Numbered from the stretch's first letter, positions 1-9,800 are shown. The stretch: 64,000 bases of DNA from Euleptes europaea (GCF_029931775.1 NC_079325.1:56218286-56282285), one strand, 5' to 3'. Made by a program: numbers and translations. The notes: generated by a model not told the origin, from the sequence alone.

Positions 1-426
1 TTTGCGGAATGTCTCCCTCCCGAGCCCCCGCCATTGGGAAACAGAACTCGAGCCCCTGGATTGGGGCCGCCGACTCCTGTTGCGTCCCGCAGAGTGTAAG
101 CTCAGCCAATAACCGAGTTAGCAGAGCAAAGTCCTCCTGCGCTAACCGGGACTCCTCCAGCAAAGTATCCAGTCCCAAAAGGTCATTGTGGGCACACAGA
201 TCAGCGTCCTGAGTCCTCCAGGGGGTTGCTGCTGCCAGGCGACGCCACTGATCAATCACCAGCCCAACCAGCCGGGTGAACTCTGCGTAAGTCCGCTGCG
301 CCTCCTCCAAAACGGCGCTCAGAAAGTCAGAGTCCTCGGGGAGCTCGTCCTGCACCTCAAGCCGAGGAGACGGTTGTCCAGGCGAACCCTCCAGGGCTCC
401 AGCCAAGGTCTGCAAGTAAGGATAGG
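1..426 (-). mobile_element. LTR retrotransposon, gag-like leader region (runs off left edge)
   Basis: Directly inside the LTR at 440-790, the minus strand has a long open frame that continues past the window edge. The translation is rich in Leu, Glu and Arg and looks helical or coiled-coil, as the N-terminal gag region of Ty3/Gypsy-type elements often does. No zinc knuckle, protease or polymerase is inside the window, so the assignment rests on position next to an LTR and on composition. Fossil or recent copy cannot be decided from this piece. Confidence 0.5.
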
Positions 427-439
427 ACTAGTGTCCTAA

Positions 440-790
440 TGTAAGCTCCAGTCCTGCGGCCCCATTAAACAGACTTCAGCAGACAACCAATCCACAAAAG
501 CAGTTTTATTGGGTAGAATTGACAGGTTTCATAAGCCATATTCAAAAGGACACTAGTAAGGGTCAAAGGCAAGGTACACAGCATATATGGAAGAGCAAAA
601 GGAGATAACCGGTTACCCAGGCAACCCCCCCCCCTCCAGGAGGCAGGAAGGAGTACTTGGCGATTCCCACAGTATGGGAATCTATGAAGACTAAACACGG
701 GGCATAGACTGGCCTTGGACAGAATAGCACAGCACCTGGAAGCAACACAATCGCACTACTGCATACCATCCTCATGGCCTGCTCCTGACA
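440..790 (-). mobile_element. LTR of an LTR retrotransposon
   Basis: On the minus strand it starts TGTCAGGAGC at 790 and ends near TTACA at 440. It contains an AATAAA signal around 500-510. A second, diverged copy is at 22424-22766, which is how the ends were set. The gag-like region follows on its inner side, so this would be the 5' LTR of an element extending left. A Ty3/Gypsy assignment is likely but not proven. Confidence 0.6.
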
Positions 791-1012
791 GTATGGCTGC
801 CAACCTCCAGGTGGGGCCTGGAGTTGTCCTGGAATTAAAACATCTCCAGACTACAAAGATCAGTTCCCTTGGAGAAAATGGCAGCTTTGGAGGCTGAGCT
901 CTGTTATACCCCTCTGCGTTACACCCCTCTGACATCCCTCCTCTCCCCAAACCCCAACCATCTTTGGGCTCCACCCCTAAATCTCCAGGAATTTCCTGGC
1001 CCCACATTTGCA
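791..1012 (-). mobile_element. hAT-type MITE, old copy
   Basis: Degenerate copy of the TAGGGTTGCCA family: it begins GCTGCCAACCTCCAGGTGGG and keeps the GATCAGTTCCCTTGGAGAAA core and the C-rich second half. The far end is too decayed to show a clean terminal repeat. It abuts the LTR above. Confidence 0.7.
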
Positions 1013-1100
1013 ATTGTAGTACAAAGACTGGTGTTCAGCTAGGGTGTCCCTCGACAAGCAGCTGAGCCTTGGCACCGAGAAGGCAGGAAGGGGTGAGATT

Positions 1101-1302
1101 TAGGGTTGCCAGGTCCCTTTTCACCACTGGTGGGAAGTTTTTGGCATGGAGCCTGAGGAGGGCGGGGCTTGAGGAGGGGTTTCAATGCCATAGAGTCCAA
1201 TTGCCAAATGGCCATTTTCTCCAGGGGTACTGATCTCTATTGGCTGGAGATCAGTTGTAATAGCAGGAGATCCCAGCCACCACCTGGAGATTGGCAACTC
1301 TA
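1101..1302 (+). mobile_element. hAT-type MITE (TAGGGTTGCCA family)
   Basis: Starts TAGGGTTGCCAGGTCCC and ends GATTGGCAACTCTA, the family's inverted ends. The core holds the self-complementary stretch around GATCTCTATTGGCTGGAGATC. It has no coding capacity and must have been moved in trans. Confidence 0.85.
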
Positions 1303-1352
1303 TGCAGACCACCCTTATTTAAAGAAGAGGGGGGGGAGAGTTCCATTCTGCC

Positions 1353-1546
1353 TAGGGTTGCCAGGTCCCTTTTTGCCAACAACGGGAGGTGTTTAGGGTG
1401 CACCCTGAGGAGGGCGGGGTTTGGGGAGGGACTACAATGCCATTGAGTCCAATTGCCAAAGCGGCCATTTTCTCCAGGTGAACTGATCTCTGTCGGCTGG
1501 AGGTCAGCTGTAATAGCAGGAGATCTCCAGCTACTACCAGGAGGTT
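1353..1546 (+). mobile_element. hAT-type MITE, left part (split by a PLE)
   Basis: Starts TAGGGTTGCCAGGTCCC and runs to CTACCAGGAGGTT, where a Penelope-like insertion begins. The last 23 bases of the MITE reappear at 3413-3435. The bases at the break are duplicated on both sides (CTACCAGGAGGTT and CTACCTGGCGGTT, 11 of 13 equal). Confidence 0.85.
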
Positions 1547-1579
1547 TAAAAAGAAGAACTCGTGCCAACAAGTGGGTAT

Positions 1580-1940
1580 GAGAGAAAAAAAGGCACTAAT
1601 GGCAAATGACATGGAAAATACCAGACAATAACCAATATAGCAAATGCCAAGCAATTTGTAATGAACAAAGCAATAAATGCCAGGCAATATACATAAGTCA
1701 AGCAACGCAAAAACATGAACAACAATCCTTATAGGATACAATAATGAAGGTAAGACAGTTTACAATGTCAATACTGTAACAATAATACACTTTCTTCTTG
1801 CGTCCAAAAAAGTAAAGACACTGTAAATATTGACAGTCTCTTCATAACTCCAAACAAGCCAGGAAAAATGGGATTCTGGTATTAGTCCCCATTTTGCATC
1901 ATGCTTCTTCAATTTCCGGCAATTTTTCAATAGTGAGATT
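1580..1940 (-). repeat. Left inverted arm of the PLE
   Basis: Reverse complement of 3052-3410, with only scattered mismatches. Near its inner end the minus strand reads TTGAAGAAGCATGATGCAAA, a hammerhead-like hairpin core (see findings). Confidence 0.85.
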
Positions 1941-2142
1941 GGTTTAAGACGATCCCATTCCTTTAAGAATCAACTGGTACATTCGGACTCCACTTCCCAG
2001 CAGCACCAAGATTTCCCTGCTGGTCATTTCCGCTGCGGGGATTGCACAGCATGTGTGCAGGCGCTTCCAGTAAAAGAATTTCAAGATACCCGTACTGGCT
2101 TTAAATTTCCATTAAACAATTCAGCAATTGTAATTGTAATTT

Positions 2143-2375
2143 GCCCTGACCTGGATAGCCCAGGCTAGCCTGATCTCGTCAGATCTCAGAAGCTAAACAG
2201 GGTCAGCCCTGGTTAGTATTTGGATGGGAGACCACCAAGGAATACCAGGGTTGCTGCGCAGAGGAAGGCACTGGCAAACCACCTCTGTTAGTCCCTTGCC
2301 ATGAAAACCCCAAAAGGGGTAGCCAGAAGTCGGCTGCGACTTGACGGCACTTTACACACACACACACACACACTA
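2143..2375 (+). mobile_element. 5S rRNA-derived SINE (5S-Sauria type)
   Basis: The head matches 5S rRNA: GATCTCGTCAGATCTCAGAA, then AGCTAAACAGGGTC and TGGATGGGAGACC (the internal promoter boxes for RNA polymerase III). The tail ends CGACTTGACGGCACTTTACA plus a CA repeat, the same 3' end as the BovB LINE in this window, so BovB machinery presumably moves it. It sits inside the PLE and is younger than it. Confidence 0.93.
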
Positions 2376-2383
2376 GTAAATTT

Positions 2384-2703
2384 GTTATTTACGTCATTCG
2401 ATGCCCATGTGGTCTTTTATATGTGGGCAAAACAAAATGAGCTATAAAAATAAGAATAGGGGAGGACAGATTGTGCGTTAGGAATAATAATATGGAAGCA
2501 CCCCTTACTGCCCATTACAAACAACTTAAACATCTTGACCACAAAATGCAGTTTTTTGTCATTTGGCAATTTACTGGCAGACCACACCACATTCAAAATG
2601 TTGATCGCATATTATCACAGCAAGAGGCTCGCTTTATATTTCTTTTTGATACTTTAGTACCTAATGGACTTAATACACAATATAATTTAAGTTGTTTTTT
2701 GTA
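2384..2703 (+). pseudogene. GIY-YIG endonuclease domain remnant of a Penelope-like element
   Basis: The frame from 2384 reads [17 protein letters not shown] and continues through PLTAHY, QEARFIF and DTLVPNGLN. This is the usual layout of the C-terminal GIY-YIG endonuclease domain of Penelope-like elements: the two Tyr motifs around a CPCG knuckle, and the later Glu-Ala-Arg and hydrophobic segment. It is not a host gene. The frame is interrupted and no reverse transcriptase precedes it, so it is a dead remnant. Confidence 0.75.
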
Positions 2704-3051
2704 AATATTAAGCTGGAATATTTCTACTAATGAACTGGAGGTTTTCTAGTAGAAATCAGTGTTGTCACTGCCTTTCCAATTTAGACTAGTTGGCTACATC
2801 TGTCACCAATTAGAGCTTGTAATAGGTTTTTTATATGAGGTGTGGACTTTTCTCTGTAGATGACGCACATTGCCATCCACTTGCTACATTTTGTTACATA
2901 GGGTACACACCTAATTCCTGGGTAAGTGTACTTAATGCATTTGTTGTATCAATTCTATTATTGTTATGTTATTCATGCTTAGTATTTTTGATATATGATG
3001 GTTATTCTTTTTGTATATACATATTACAGAACATATGTTCTTAGGAATGTG

Positions 3052-3410
3052 AATCTCACTATTGAAAAATTGCCGGAAATTGAGGAAGCATGATGCAAAA
3101 TGGGGACTAATACCAGAATCCCATTTTTCCTGACTTGTTTGGAGTTATGAAGAGACTGTCAATATTTACAGTGTCTTTACTTTTTTGGACACAAGAAGAA
3201 AGTGTATTATTGTTACAGTATTGACATTGTAAACTGTCTTACCTTCATTATTGTATCCTATAAGGATTGTTGTTCATGTTTTTGCATTGCTTGACTTATC
3301 TATATTGCCTGGCATTTATTGCTTTGTTCATTACAAATTGCTTGGCATTTGCTACATTGGTTATTGTCTGGTATTTTCCATGTAATTTGCCATTGGTGCC
3401 TTTTTTCTGT
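3052..3410 (+). repeat. Right inverted arm of the PLE
   Basis: Inverted match to 1580-1940. The hammerhead-like core TTGAGGAAGCATGATGC is at 3080-3096. The arm ends directly against CTACCTGGCGGTT of the split MITE. Confidence 0.85.
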
Positions 3411-3412
3411 CA

Positions 3413-3435
3413 CTACCTGGCGGTTGGCAACCCTA
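3413..3435 (+). mobile_element. hAT-type MITE, right end (continuation of 1353-1546)
   Basis: CTACCTGGCGGTTGGCAACC followed by CTA completes the MITE cut by the PLE. Confidence 0.85.
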
Positions 3436-3904
3436 GTGGGGTCCAAAGCCTCTCGTCTGCTTTGGTGCTGCAGAGCTGGATGCTGAGTCAGCCCCCAGGC
3501 CTATCTTGTTGCCATCTCACCTTCTTGGTCTGTGCAGTGGGTCTGACGCAACATCTGGGGGGAGGTTAAAACTATCATTGAAGGGGCAGTTTCACTTTGA
3601 GAGGCCAGATTTGAACAGTGCTTCGCAGTGGGGGGGGGCAGGAGAGAGCTGGTTCACCAGCCCATGAATTGGAGCCCCTTTTTAAATGTCCATTATCTCC
3701 CAAGCCTTCAGAGCTCTGAGAGGGGCAGCGGCAGAGCTTCCCCTGTGCCTGCCGAAGGCCCCGTGCTCTGTCACCAGCTAGGATCTCAGGTAGCTGCAAG
3801 ATGTTTGGAAAGGCCCGGCTCTGCCTGAGATCCCAGAGGGTGGCTGCCAAGCAGAGGGGCAGTGTTGAGCTCAAGAGGCCAATGGCTTGAGTGGGTATAA
3901 GGCA
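3436..3904. other. No gene or repeat recognised
   Basis: GC-rich unique-looking DNA. Short open frames on both strands show no recognisable protein. Confidence 0.4.
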
Positions 3905-4050
3905 GGCAGGGCTGTGGCTCAGTGCTAGAGCACCCGTACTGCGTGCCAAAGGGCTCAGGTTCAATTCCAGCTCTGGCTAAGAGGTCTCAGGTGGCTGGTG
4001 CTGGGAAGGACCCGTTCCTTGCCTGCCCATCTGAGTAAAGAATCCTGGCC
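3905..4050 (+). mobile_element. Degenerate tRNA-derived SINE
   Basis: GCTGTGGCTCAGTGCTAGAG (A box) followed by GGTTCAATTCC (B box), then a diverged body with GGTGGCTGGTGCTGGGAAGG. The same family is better preserved at 42578-42730 and 46872-47095. Confidence 0.65.
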
Positions 4051-4560
4051 TCTGTTTCAGTGGACAGCAGCTTCACATGCACACTCCACCAGCGGCCAGT
4101 TGGTTTTGGGGGGCCCTTCCTGGCTTCCCTGTAGCTTCTCATCCTGTCATTTGGTTTCTAAACACAGGGTGAATTCCAAGGCAAACAGAAAAGCTGCCCT
4201 ATCACCAGTTAGAGGGAGATGCAATGCGACAGCCAAGTGCAATTGGCAGGGAAGGCTCCGGAGAAAGTGCCTGAGCCGCTTTATTGCTCACAAGCACTTT
4301 AATAACATTTAATAAAAGGTCCCTTTCCCTAATTAGATCTTAGAGTCGGCTGTGCAATCTGCAGGTATGCTGAGCTTGCGGAAAACTGAGGTTCTCCGAG
4401 CTGGGGAGGGGGCTGGGGGCTTATTGATGTCTAATGGGATTTCACGGGGCAGAGGGGGCCTCTCCGGGCATCCTAGTTTCAGCTTCACTTGCAAACCGCC
4501 AAGGCCCTTTTCTGAGTGCCATTTAGGAAGCTGACCAGTGGGAGTGGAAGGGAATAGTTG
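4051..4560. other. No gene recognised
   Basis: Unique-looking DNA without a supportable feature. Confidence 0.3.
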
Positions 4561-4562
4561 CG

Positions 4563-4797
4563 AGCCAGCATGGCATCATGGTGGACTCTAATCTGGAGAA
4601 CTGGGTTTGATTCCCCACTCCTCCACATGAAGCCAATTGGGTCACCTTGGGCTAGTTACAGTTCTCTCCAAACTCTCTCAGCCCCACCTACCTAACAAAT
4701 TGTCTGTTGTGGGGAGAGGAAGGAGACTGTAAACCAGGTTGATTCTCCTTAAAAGGTAGAGAAAGTCAGTATATAAAAACCGACTCTTCTTCTTCTC
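4563..4797 (+). mobile_element. MIR-like (CORE) tRNA SINE
   Basis: Starts AGCCAGCATGGCATCATGG, has the B-box-like GGGTTTGATTCCCC, the CORE segment GTCACCTTGGGCTAG, CTCTCAGCCCCACCTACCT and the tail ATATAAAAACCGACTCTTCT. Other copies are at 38715-39026, 53681-53920 and 53935-54206. Confidence 0.85.
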
Positions 4798-4967
4798 CCC
4801 CCCCCCCAATACATCCAATGTCACCTCCTAGAATTGTTACTTCTCACATGCCTTACTGGAATGGAACTCACTTGTCCTAAATGCAGAATGATTACTATCA
4901 ATTGTGAAATGGGCCTCTATATGAGAGGCATTTCAAAGGCACAAAACCTTAAAAGCAGGGTGGGAGT

Positions 4968-5132
4968 AGGTTTGTCAACTGCTGGTTGGTAACTTCTTGG
5001 ATATTTGGGGGCAGAGTTTGGGGAGGGGAGAGAGCTTAGCAGGGGTCCATTGTCCAAAGCTGCCATTTTCTCCAGGGGAACTGATCTCTGCCATCTGGAG
5101 AGCAGCTGGAATTCTAGGAGGTTGACAACCTT
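4968..5132 (+). mobile_element. hAT-type MITE, degenerate
   Basis: The core GCCATTTTCTCCAGGGGAAC and flanking family sequence are clear. Both ends are decayed (GTCAACTGCTGG on the left, AGGAGGTTGACAACC on the right). Confidence 0.7.
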
Positions 5133-6423
5133 CAACCACAGGGGCGGAGTTTGAAAATGCCTGACAGTTTGATCTGTGTCAATACATGGTTGTAATGTTT
5201 TAGAAGGAGCTGCCGCCCGTGTGCTTCAAACACACTGCCAGGCTGGGGTGTCCTGTCTTGTCTTTCCTTGCTTTCTTTTTGCAATTTAATTTTTAAAGGC
5301 TGTTAATTTTCCCCTTTGAACAGCCTCCAAACGACGACCTTCAAATCTTAATGGGAATCTGCTCGCCCAGACCCACGGAGCTGCAAGAAGGGGTTAGGGG
5401 TTCCCTCCCGGTCTTGGCAGCGTCGAGCAAAGTTTGTTGCTGGAGGCCTGTCAGTGTTAATGGGACAGAGAGCTGGAACCTTCCGGAGCAGCATGCCCAA
5501 GCCCAGCGGGACCCGTTCCTCCGGCCCAAGCCCATCATTCTGGATGTCAGCTGCAGGCAGTCCCCTACAGACCGGCGGTGCTTTGATTAGCGGTTCTGAG
5601 CAGTCCCGTCCACCCACCTTCCGCTCCGGAGCGGGGCCGGGCTGTCCTTCGCCCACTCTCCCGCTTGCTTTTTGCCTTTGGCACCATCTCAGAGTGACAG
5701 GAGGACAGGTCACTGCTCAGAACACCCCCCCCCCCATGTGTGCTGGGGAAGGCGGACTGGCAGCTCTTTAGCAAAGCAGGCCTTCCGGAGGCCTTGGACG
5801 TGGCTGGCATTATTCAGCATCCATGCAGTGGCAGAGGCCTCCTTTTGTGTGGGGCAGCCGCACACATTTTGATATTTGGGGCAGTTGCTGCTGGCTGACC
5901 TTTTGCGGCAGAAACCGGCAGGGTGTGTGGGGCTGCCGTTCCATTCCTCCCCCGCTGCAGAACTTCAGGGGGAAAGGAAGGGCTCGATTCTTTAGGTCCG
6001 TGGTGGGCAACCTTTTTCTCTTTGTCAAGGAGCCCCAGTGCATGTGCAGAGGATTTGAGGGCATGGGCTGGGGGGCACTGTGGGTTCTCACAGGGTTACT
6101 GGCCAGGTCTCTTGCCCCTCAGTGCTGCCCCCCATGAAAGAAGAAGGTCACCCATCTCTTTGGGTGCCAGGAGTAGCAGAATGTCGGCTGTCTTTCAGGG
6201 ATGCTTGCGCTCCATCCCTGCTCTTCTTCTGGCAGGAGCATTTGCTAAGCTTCTGTGGAGCCCCCGGATTCCCTCAGGTGCTGTCAGGAGGGGGCTCAGC
6301 AGTCAGACTTGGGGGAGAAGGTTAGGGTTTGTGCAAAGAAGAGAATGAACCAAAGAGCCCTGCCCAGAGATCGGTGTTGGGAAATGGGGAAGACTGGAGA
6401 GATGTTCTGGCAAAAGCTGTAAA

Positions 6424-6429
6424 TAAATA

Positions 6430-6463
<34 letters not shown>
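6424..6463 (+). repeat. (ATG/GAT)n trinucleotide microsatellite
   Basis: About 12 tandem GAT units. The poly-Ser and poly-His frames across it are artefacts of the repeat. Confidence 0.95.
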
Positions 6464-6464
<1 letters not shown>

Positions 6465-6741
6465 AGACTGGAGAGATGAGCCACAACTTGCACACAGAAG
6501 GCCCTGAGTTCAAGATGGAATGCCTGGTAGCAGGGCTGGGATGGACTCTATGTGCTTTTCTAGCTGGTCCCGAAAGATAGCCCTGCCTGGCACAAACACC
6601 CTGAGAACTTCCATTTGAGTGTCTTGTAAACTGAGGAGAGCGTTCTGTGCGTCGGGAGCAGGGACTGTGGCTCGGAAGCCCAGAAGGGGCCAGATTCATT
6701 CCTTTCCATCTGCTTTCCAGGCATCGCTGGGAGCAAATGCT

Positions 6742-6830
6742 AGGAAGGACCTGACTCTGGAGAGCCTCTCCCCAGACAGAGCAGACACTTCTGAGCTGGA
6801 GAGACCCAACATATGGCAGCTTCATGTATT
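6742..6830 (+). mobile_element. Remnant of tRNA SINE 3' half
   Basis: GACTCTGGAGAGCC, AGACAGAGCAGACA and GGCAGCTTCATGTATTTG match in order the 3' half of the tRNA SINE at 46872-47095. The head is not clear. Confidence 0.5.
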
Positions 6831-7583
6831 TGTATGCCAGATAGGGGGTTTTTAGCGCTTCATGTGATTCAAACCCAGAAGGTGGTGTGTATAATAAAAC
6901 TCCCCACCATCCCTTGTACTCATATCAGGTACGAAATACAGGACTGAATCAACACACCCTGGAGGAGTTGCAGGAAAAGGAATTTAATCTGTTTCTCTCC
7001 ATCTTCCCTGGGCTGGGATACGGCAAAGCGGACATGCTGAAAACCTCTTTTCTGCCCAGCTGTTAAAGGCACACATTTGTTGCTTTAGGCACACACATTT
7101 CTGTTTCCCTAAGGAAGCAGTTTCTGCACTTTCTGCCTTCAGGGAACCTTCTTCCAATCAACTTGTTTGCTGAGGAAGACCTGTGAGTCATATAGGATTC
7201 TGGGGGATATTCCAGGCGGCCTCTTGTGCAGGGCAGCAGTCTGGCCTCTGGGACCTCACCCACTGCTTTGCACAAACGGAGGTGCTGGACCGAGGAGGCA
7301 CTCAAGTTCCCCCCATGGCCAAAACTGGCCTTGAAGCACCCAACCCAAACCACCACTTCTGCTGGAGGGAAGAAGCTGGCAATGAGGGGCGGGGAGGCGG
7401 GGGTGCAAGGGTCAGTGGACTTCCTTCCATGGAAAATGACAAAGGCAGGCAAAGCTGGGCCACTGGTTTGAAACAGTGGGCAGAGGACAGGTGTGTGTGT
7501 GTGGGGGGTCTGTTGGTCTTTGTTGGGAGCTGCAGCACAGAATACAACAAAGCAGGGACTTTGGTGCCAGAAGGGGGAAGCCT

Positions 7584-7991
7584 TCAGAACTGCGCCACTC
7601 TCCTCCCAAAGCGGAAGCTGAACCCGCCCTTCTTTCGGCCGTAGCCGGTCAACTCTTCCGCGAGGCTCCCTAAAGCATCCCCCCGTTTCCTGCCATCTTC
7701 CTCCGGCAGGTAATTGAGGGCTTCGTTCTCGTCTTCTCTGCCCCTTCCAAATCGGAACTGGATGCCGGCTTTTTCCCTCTCAAAGCTTTGGAGCTCCTTA
7801 GCTATGCTGAAGAGGTCTTCGGGCGAACGCCTCCACTTTGGGGAGTCAACGACCCTGAAACCAGGTTGCTCTTCTGTTGCCGCCAACCCTTTCCCGGGGT
7901 ATCTCCTGGGTGTCTGGAGAGCATCATCTGGAGGGAAGCAGGTGCCAAGGCTCAGCAGCAGAAGGCAGGAGCAGGAGCAGTAAGGGATCAT
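7584..7991 (-). CDS. QRFP: QRFP precursor (pyroglutamylated RFamide / 26RFa neuropeptide)
   Basis: A complete 135-residue secreted prepropeptide; human QRFP is about the same length. Residues 1-18 form a hydrophobic signal peptide. Residues 122-130 read GGFSFRFGR, the hallmark of QRFP: GGFSFRF becomes amidated after cleavage, with Gly129 as amide donor and Arg130-Arg131 as the cleavage site. Cleavage after Lys102-Arg103 would give a 25-residue peptide (104-128). An upstream second unit, AGIQFRFGR at 75-83, follows Arg54-Arg55, so a 26-residue amidated peptide (56-81) is also possible. In the family the mature peptide acts on the GPR103/QRFPR receptor in hypothalamic control of feeding and arousal. 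The start codon is preceded directly by CCCTGCTATCCAG, which looks like a splice acceptor, so a 5' noncoding exon is likely. Four residues (VAQF) follow the final RR. The frame is intact, and FIBCD1 lies upstream on the same strand as in human. Confidence 0.96.
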   Translation of the reverse strand: MIPYCSCSCLLLLSLGTCFPPDDALQTPRRYPGKGLAATEEQPGFRVVDSPKWRRSPEDLFSIAKELQSFEREKAGIQFRFGRGREDENEALNYLPEEDGRKRGDALGSLAEELTGYGRKKGGFSFRFGRRVAQF

Positions 7992-8250
7992 CTGGATAGC
8001 AGGGATTAAACAAACATCACGGGTTCATCACTCACTCCAGAGAGTCCCTCCTTGTGCTCATGATTCTTTGCACTTTCTCATGAGAAAGTGAACTGCCAGG
8101 CTGGCTGCATATGCATTCTGCTCTGTAAGTCTCCGAAAATGTCTGCACCCAAATAAATCTCTGTACTCTGAATAAATTACAGGGAAACCAGCAAATTCAC
8201 TTGATTTCTTACTTTGCATAGTTTATTCTGGAGGGAGTGCGGCATGATAA
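7992..8250. promoter_or_regulatory. QRFP 5' flank
   Basis: On the minus strand the sequence just upstream of the ATG ends in a pyrimidine-rich stretch and AG. This is consistent with an intron end rather than a promoter. No upstream exon or TATA box can be assigned. Confidence 0.3.
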
Positions 8251-8420
8251 AGCCTGATCTTGTCAGATCTTAGAAGCTAAGGTTCTTAGAAGGGAGACCA
8301 TTAAGGAAGACTCTGCAGAGGAAGGCGATGGAAAAACCCCTCTGCTTCTCACTTGCCTTGAAAGCCCCTTGCTGGGGTCTCCATAAGTCAGCTGTGACTT
8401 GACGGCACTTTGTGACACAC
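8251..8420 (+). mobile_element. 5S-derived SINE with internal deletion
   Basis: GCCTGATCTTGTCAGATCTT from the 5S head, then a shortened middle, then the tail GTCTCCATAAGTCAGCTGTG and GACTTGACGGCACTTTGTGA. The C-box region is shortened, so the copy is old. Confidence 0.85.
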
Positions 8421-8689
8421 AGCTGTGACACACAGCGGATTTATTCTGTTTCTGCTCATTCTGGAAATCTTGTCCAGCCGCCCAGCTGCGCTTGTATGTG
8501 TCACCACAATGGGGAAGCCTCCTAAGGGGAAACTAGATGGGACGCAGAGGGGGCCTGTGAAAGGGTGTCTCGGTCCTTTTGTTTTAGTGCGGCCACGGCA
8601 GGAAAGGGGACACCGAATCACATCAGCGTGGTAGGTGGGGGTTGGTTGAATTGGGGGAGGGGAGAATGTGTTTTGGGAACTAAACATTT

Positions 8690-9290
8690 GGAGAAGTAAT
8701 AAATTGATCCTAAATTTATTTTAAATGCATCAACAACTTAAAATGCAAGATTTAGAACTTAGTATATAAGCTTGTACTATGTGGTATATTGATAGAATTT
8801 AAAAGTGTAAAGTCTTATTCCTACAAGGAAACCTGTGAATATGCCCAGTACTAGGGAGAGGGAGAGAGCTATAAATGGTTTTCTGTACTGCCTTAGCTCA
8901 TGTGTCTTCATTTTTGCCATCAGAGAGATAGGGGAGGAAAGTTGAAAATCAAAAACTTTCTGTCGTACACAAACAGAAATATACTAATTGGATAGAACTG
9001 GTCTCATTCGGTCACAATAGGGCTAGAAACATATCTAGGTATTTACTGAAAACTGGACTCTTTGATAGCGTATTATCATACATATAGCATATTCATTGTA
9101 GACAAAAATTAATCACCCTTAAGCAAAAATATATCCTTGAAAATACTGCATATACTGTAGGTGTATACATGAATTATAATTCTCTAATGCTGTTGATTTA
9201 TATGCAAAATCATTTTACTGTTTCACATTTTGAGGGAGTAAAACCTTGGCTTAAGAAGCATTTTACTAATTTCTAAAAAGGAGATATATC
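8690..9290. other. AT-rich segment of unknown nature
   Basis: About 600 bases of distinctly AT-rich DNA between GC-richer flanks, with no open frame of note and no repeat I recognise. It lies 0.7-1.3 kb upstream of QRFP on the minus strand. Confidence 0.4.
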
Positions 9291-9674
9291 AGGATTTCCC
9301 CCCCAGTGGAAAATTGGGGGGGGGGGAAATGGAGGGGCAAAAAGGGTTTGACCCCCTGTTTTTCCCAGGGCCACCACTCTTCTGCTTTCTGTGCTGTGCT
9401 TGTTTCAGACCTGAGACCGGGCTGCAGCCAAGTTTCCAAGTGCAAAATCACACAATTCACTGAGTCCTCAACTGAGGGCCAAACTAGACGTGACGGCCTT
9501 CTTGGGGCCACTGCAAGGTGGCCGCTGCCATTTGACAGTGATTTTTTTAAAGCTGCACCTGCAATGCCGTGTTCTTGTCCCTACTGTGCCTTTTCAAGCG
9601 CTGAAACAGCCACGTACCGTGTGTGTGCTCGCATGCACATGGCCATCTGAGCACTTAATAAATTGTGGAGGGGC

Positions 9675-9800
9675 AATAAGAATGCTCTGTGGAAGAAGGC
9701 AATGCCAATGGCAATCTACCTCTGCTTATTTCTTGTCTAGAACGCCCCCCCCCCCAGTTGGGGTCACCATGAATTGTGACTTGATGCTCATTTGTCTCCT
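9675..9800 (+). mobile_element. 3' fragment of a SINE with BovB-type tail
   Basis: GAAGGCAATGCCAATGGCAA, GGGGTCACCATGAATTGTGA and CTTGATG match the tail half of the 5S SINEs. The head is missing. Confidence 0.6.

Larger units (their letters stand above)
1547..3412 (+). mobile_element. Penelope-like element with inverted terminal arms
   Basis: A roughly 1.87-kb insertion in a MITE. It has two inverted arms of about 360 bp (1580-1940 and 3052-3410) that match closely when one is reverse-complemented. Between them lies a GIY-YIG type endonuclease remnant (2384-2703), which is diagnostic of Penelope-like retroelements; their terminal repeats are known to occur in direct or inverted order. A 5S-type SINE has inserted inside. 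The reverse transcriptase part is absent, so the copy is internally deleted. A 13-bp imperfect target duplication flanks it. Confidence 0.7.
5133..7583. other. Mostly unique DNA downstream of QRFP
   Basis: No exon is recognisable. GC-rich overlapping open frames at 5350-6350 show no protein family. The interval holds the ATG-repeat at 6424 and a SINE remnant at 6742. ATTAAA on the minus strand near 6979 could serve as a QRFP polyadenylation signal, but nothing confirms it. Confidence 0.3.

Noticed and set aside
2143-2375. 5S rRNA gene
   Set aside because: The 5S-like head is fused to a BovB-type tail and repeats at five other loci; it is a SINE.
5348-5810. Several overlapping GC-rich frames
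   Set aside because: All frames are equally open, no splice or family signal; typical of GC-rich noncoding DNA.
6322-6825. Open frame with a poly-His/poly-Ser run
   Set aside because: The run is the translated ATG microsatellite at 6424-6463; the rest has no family resemblance and no neighbours support a gene.
1-7583. ABL1 3' end, expected beyond QRFP by synteny
   Set aside because: No ABL1 coding sequence could be recognised; it may lie to the left of the window.
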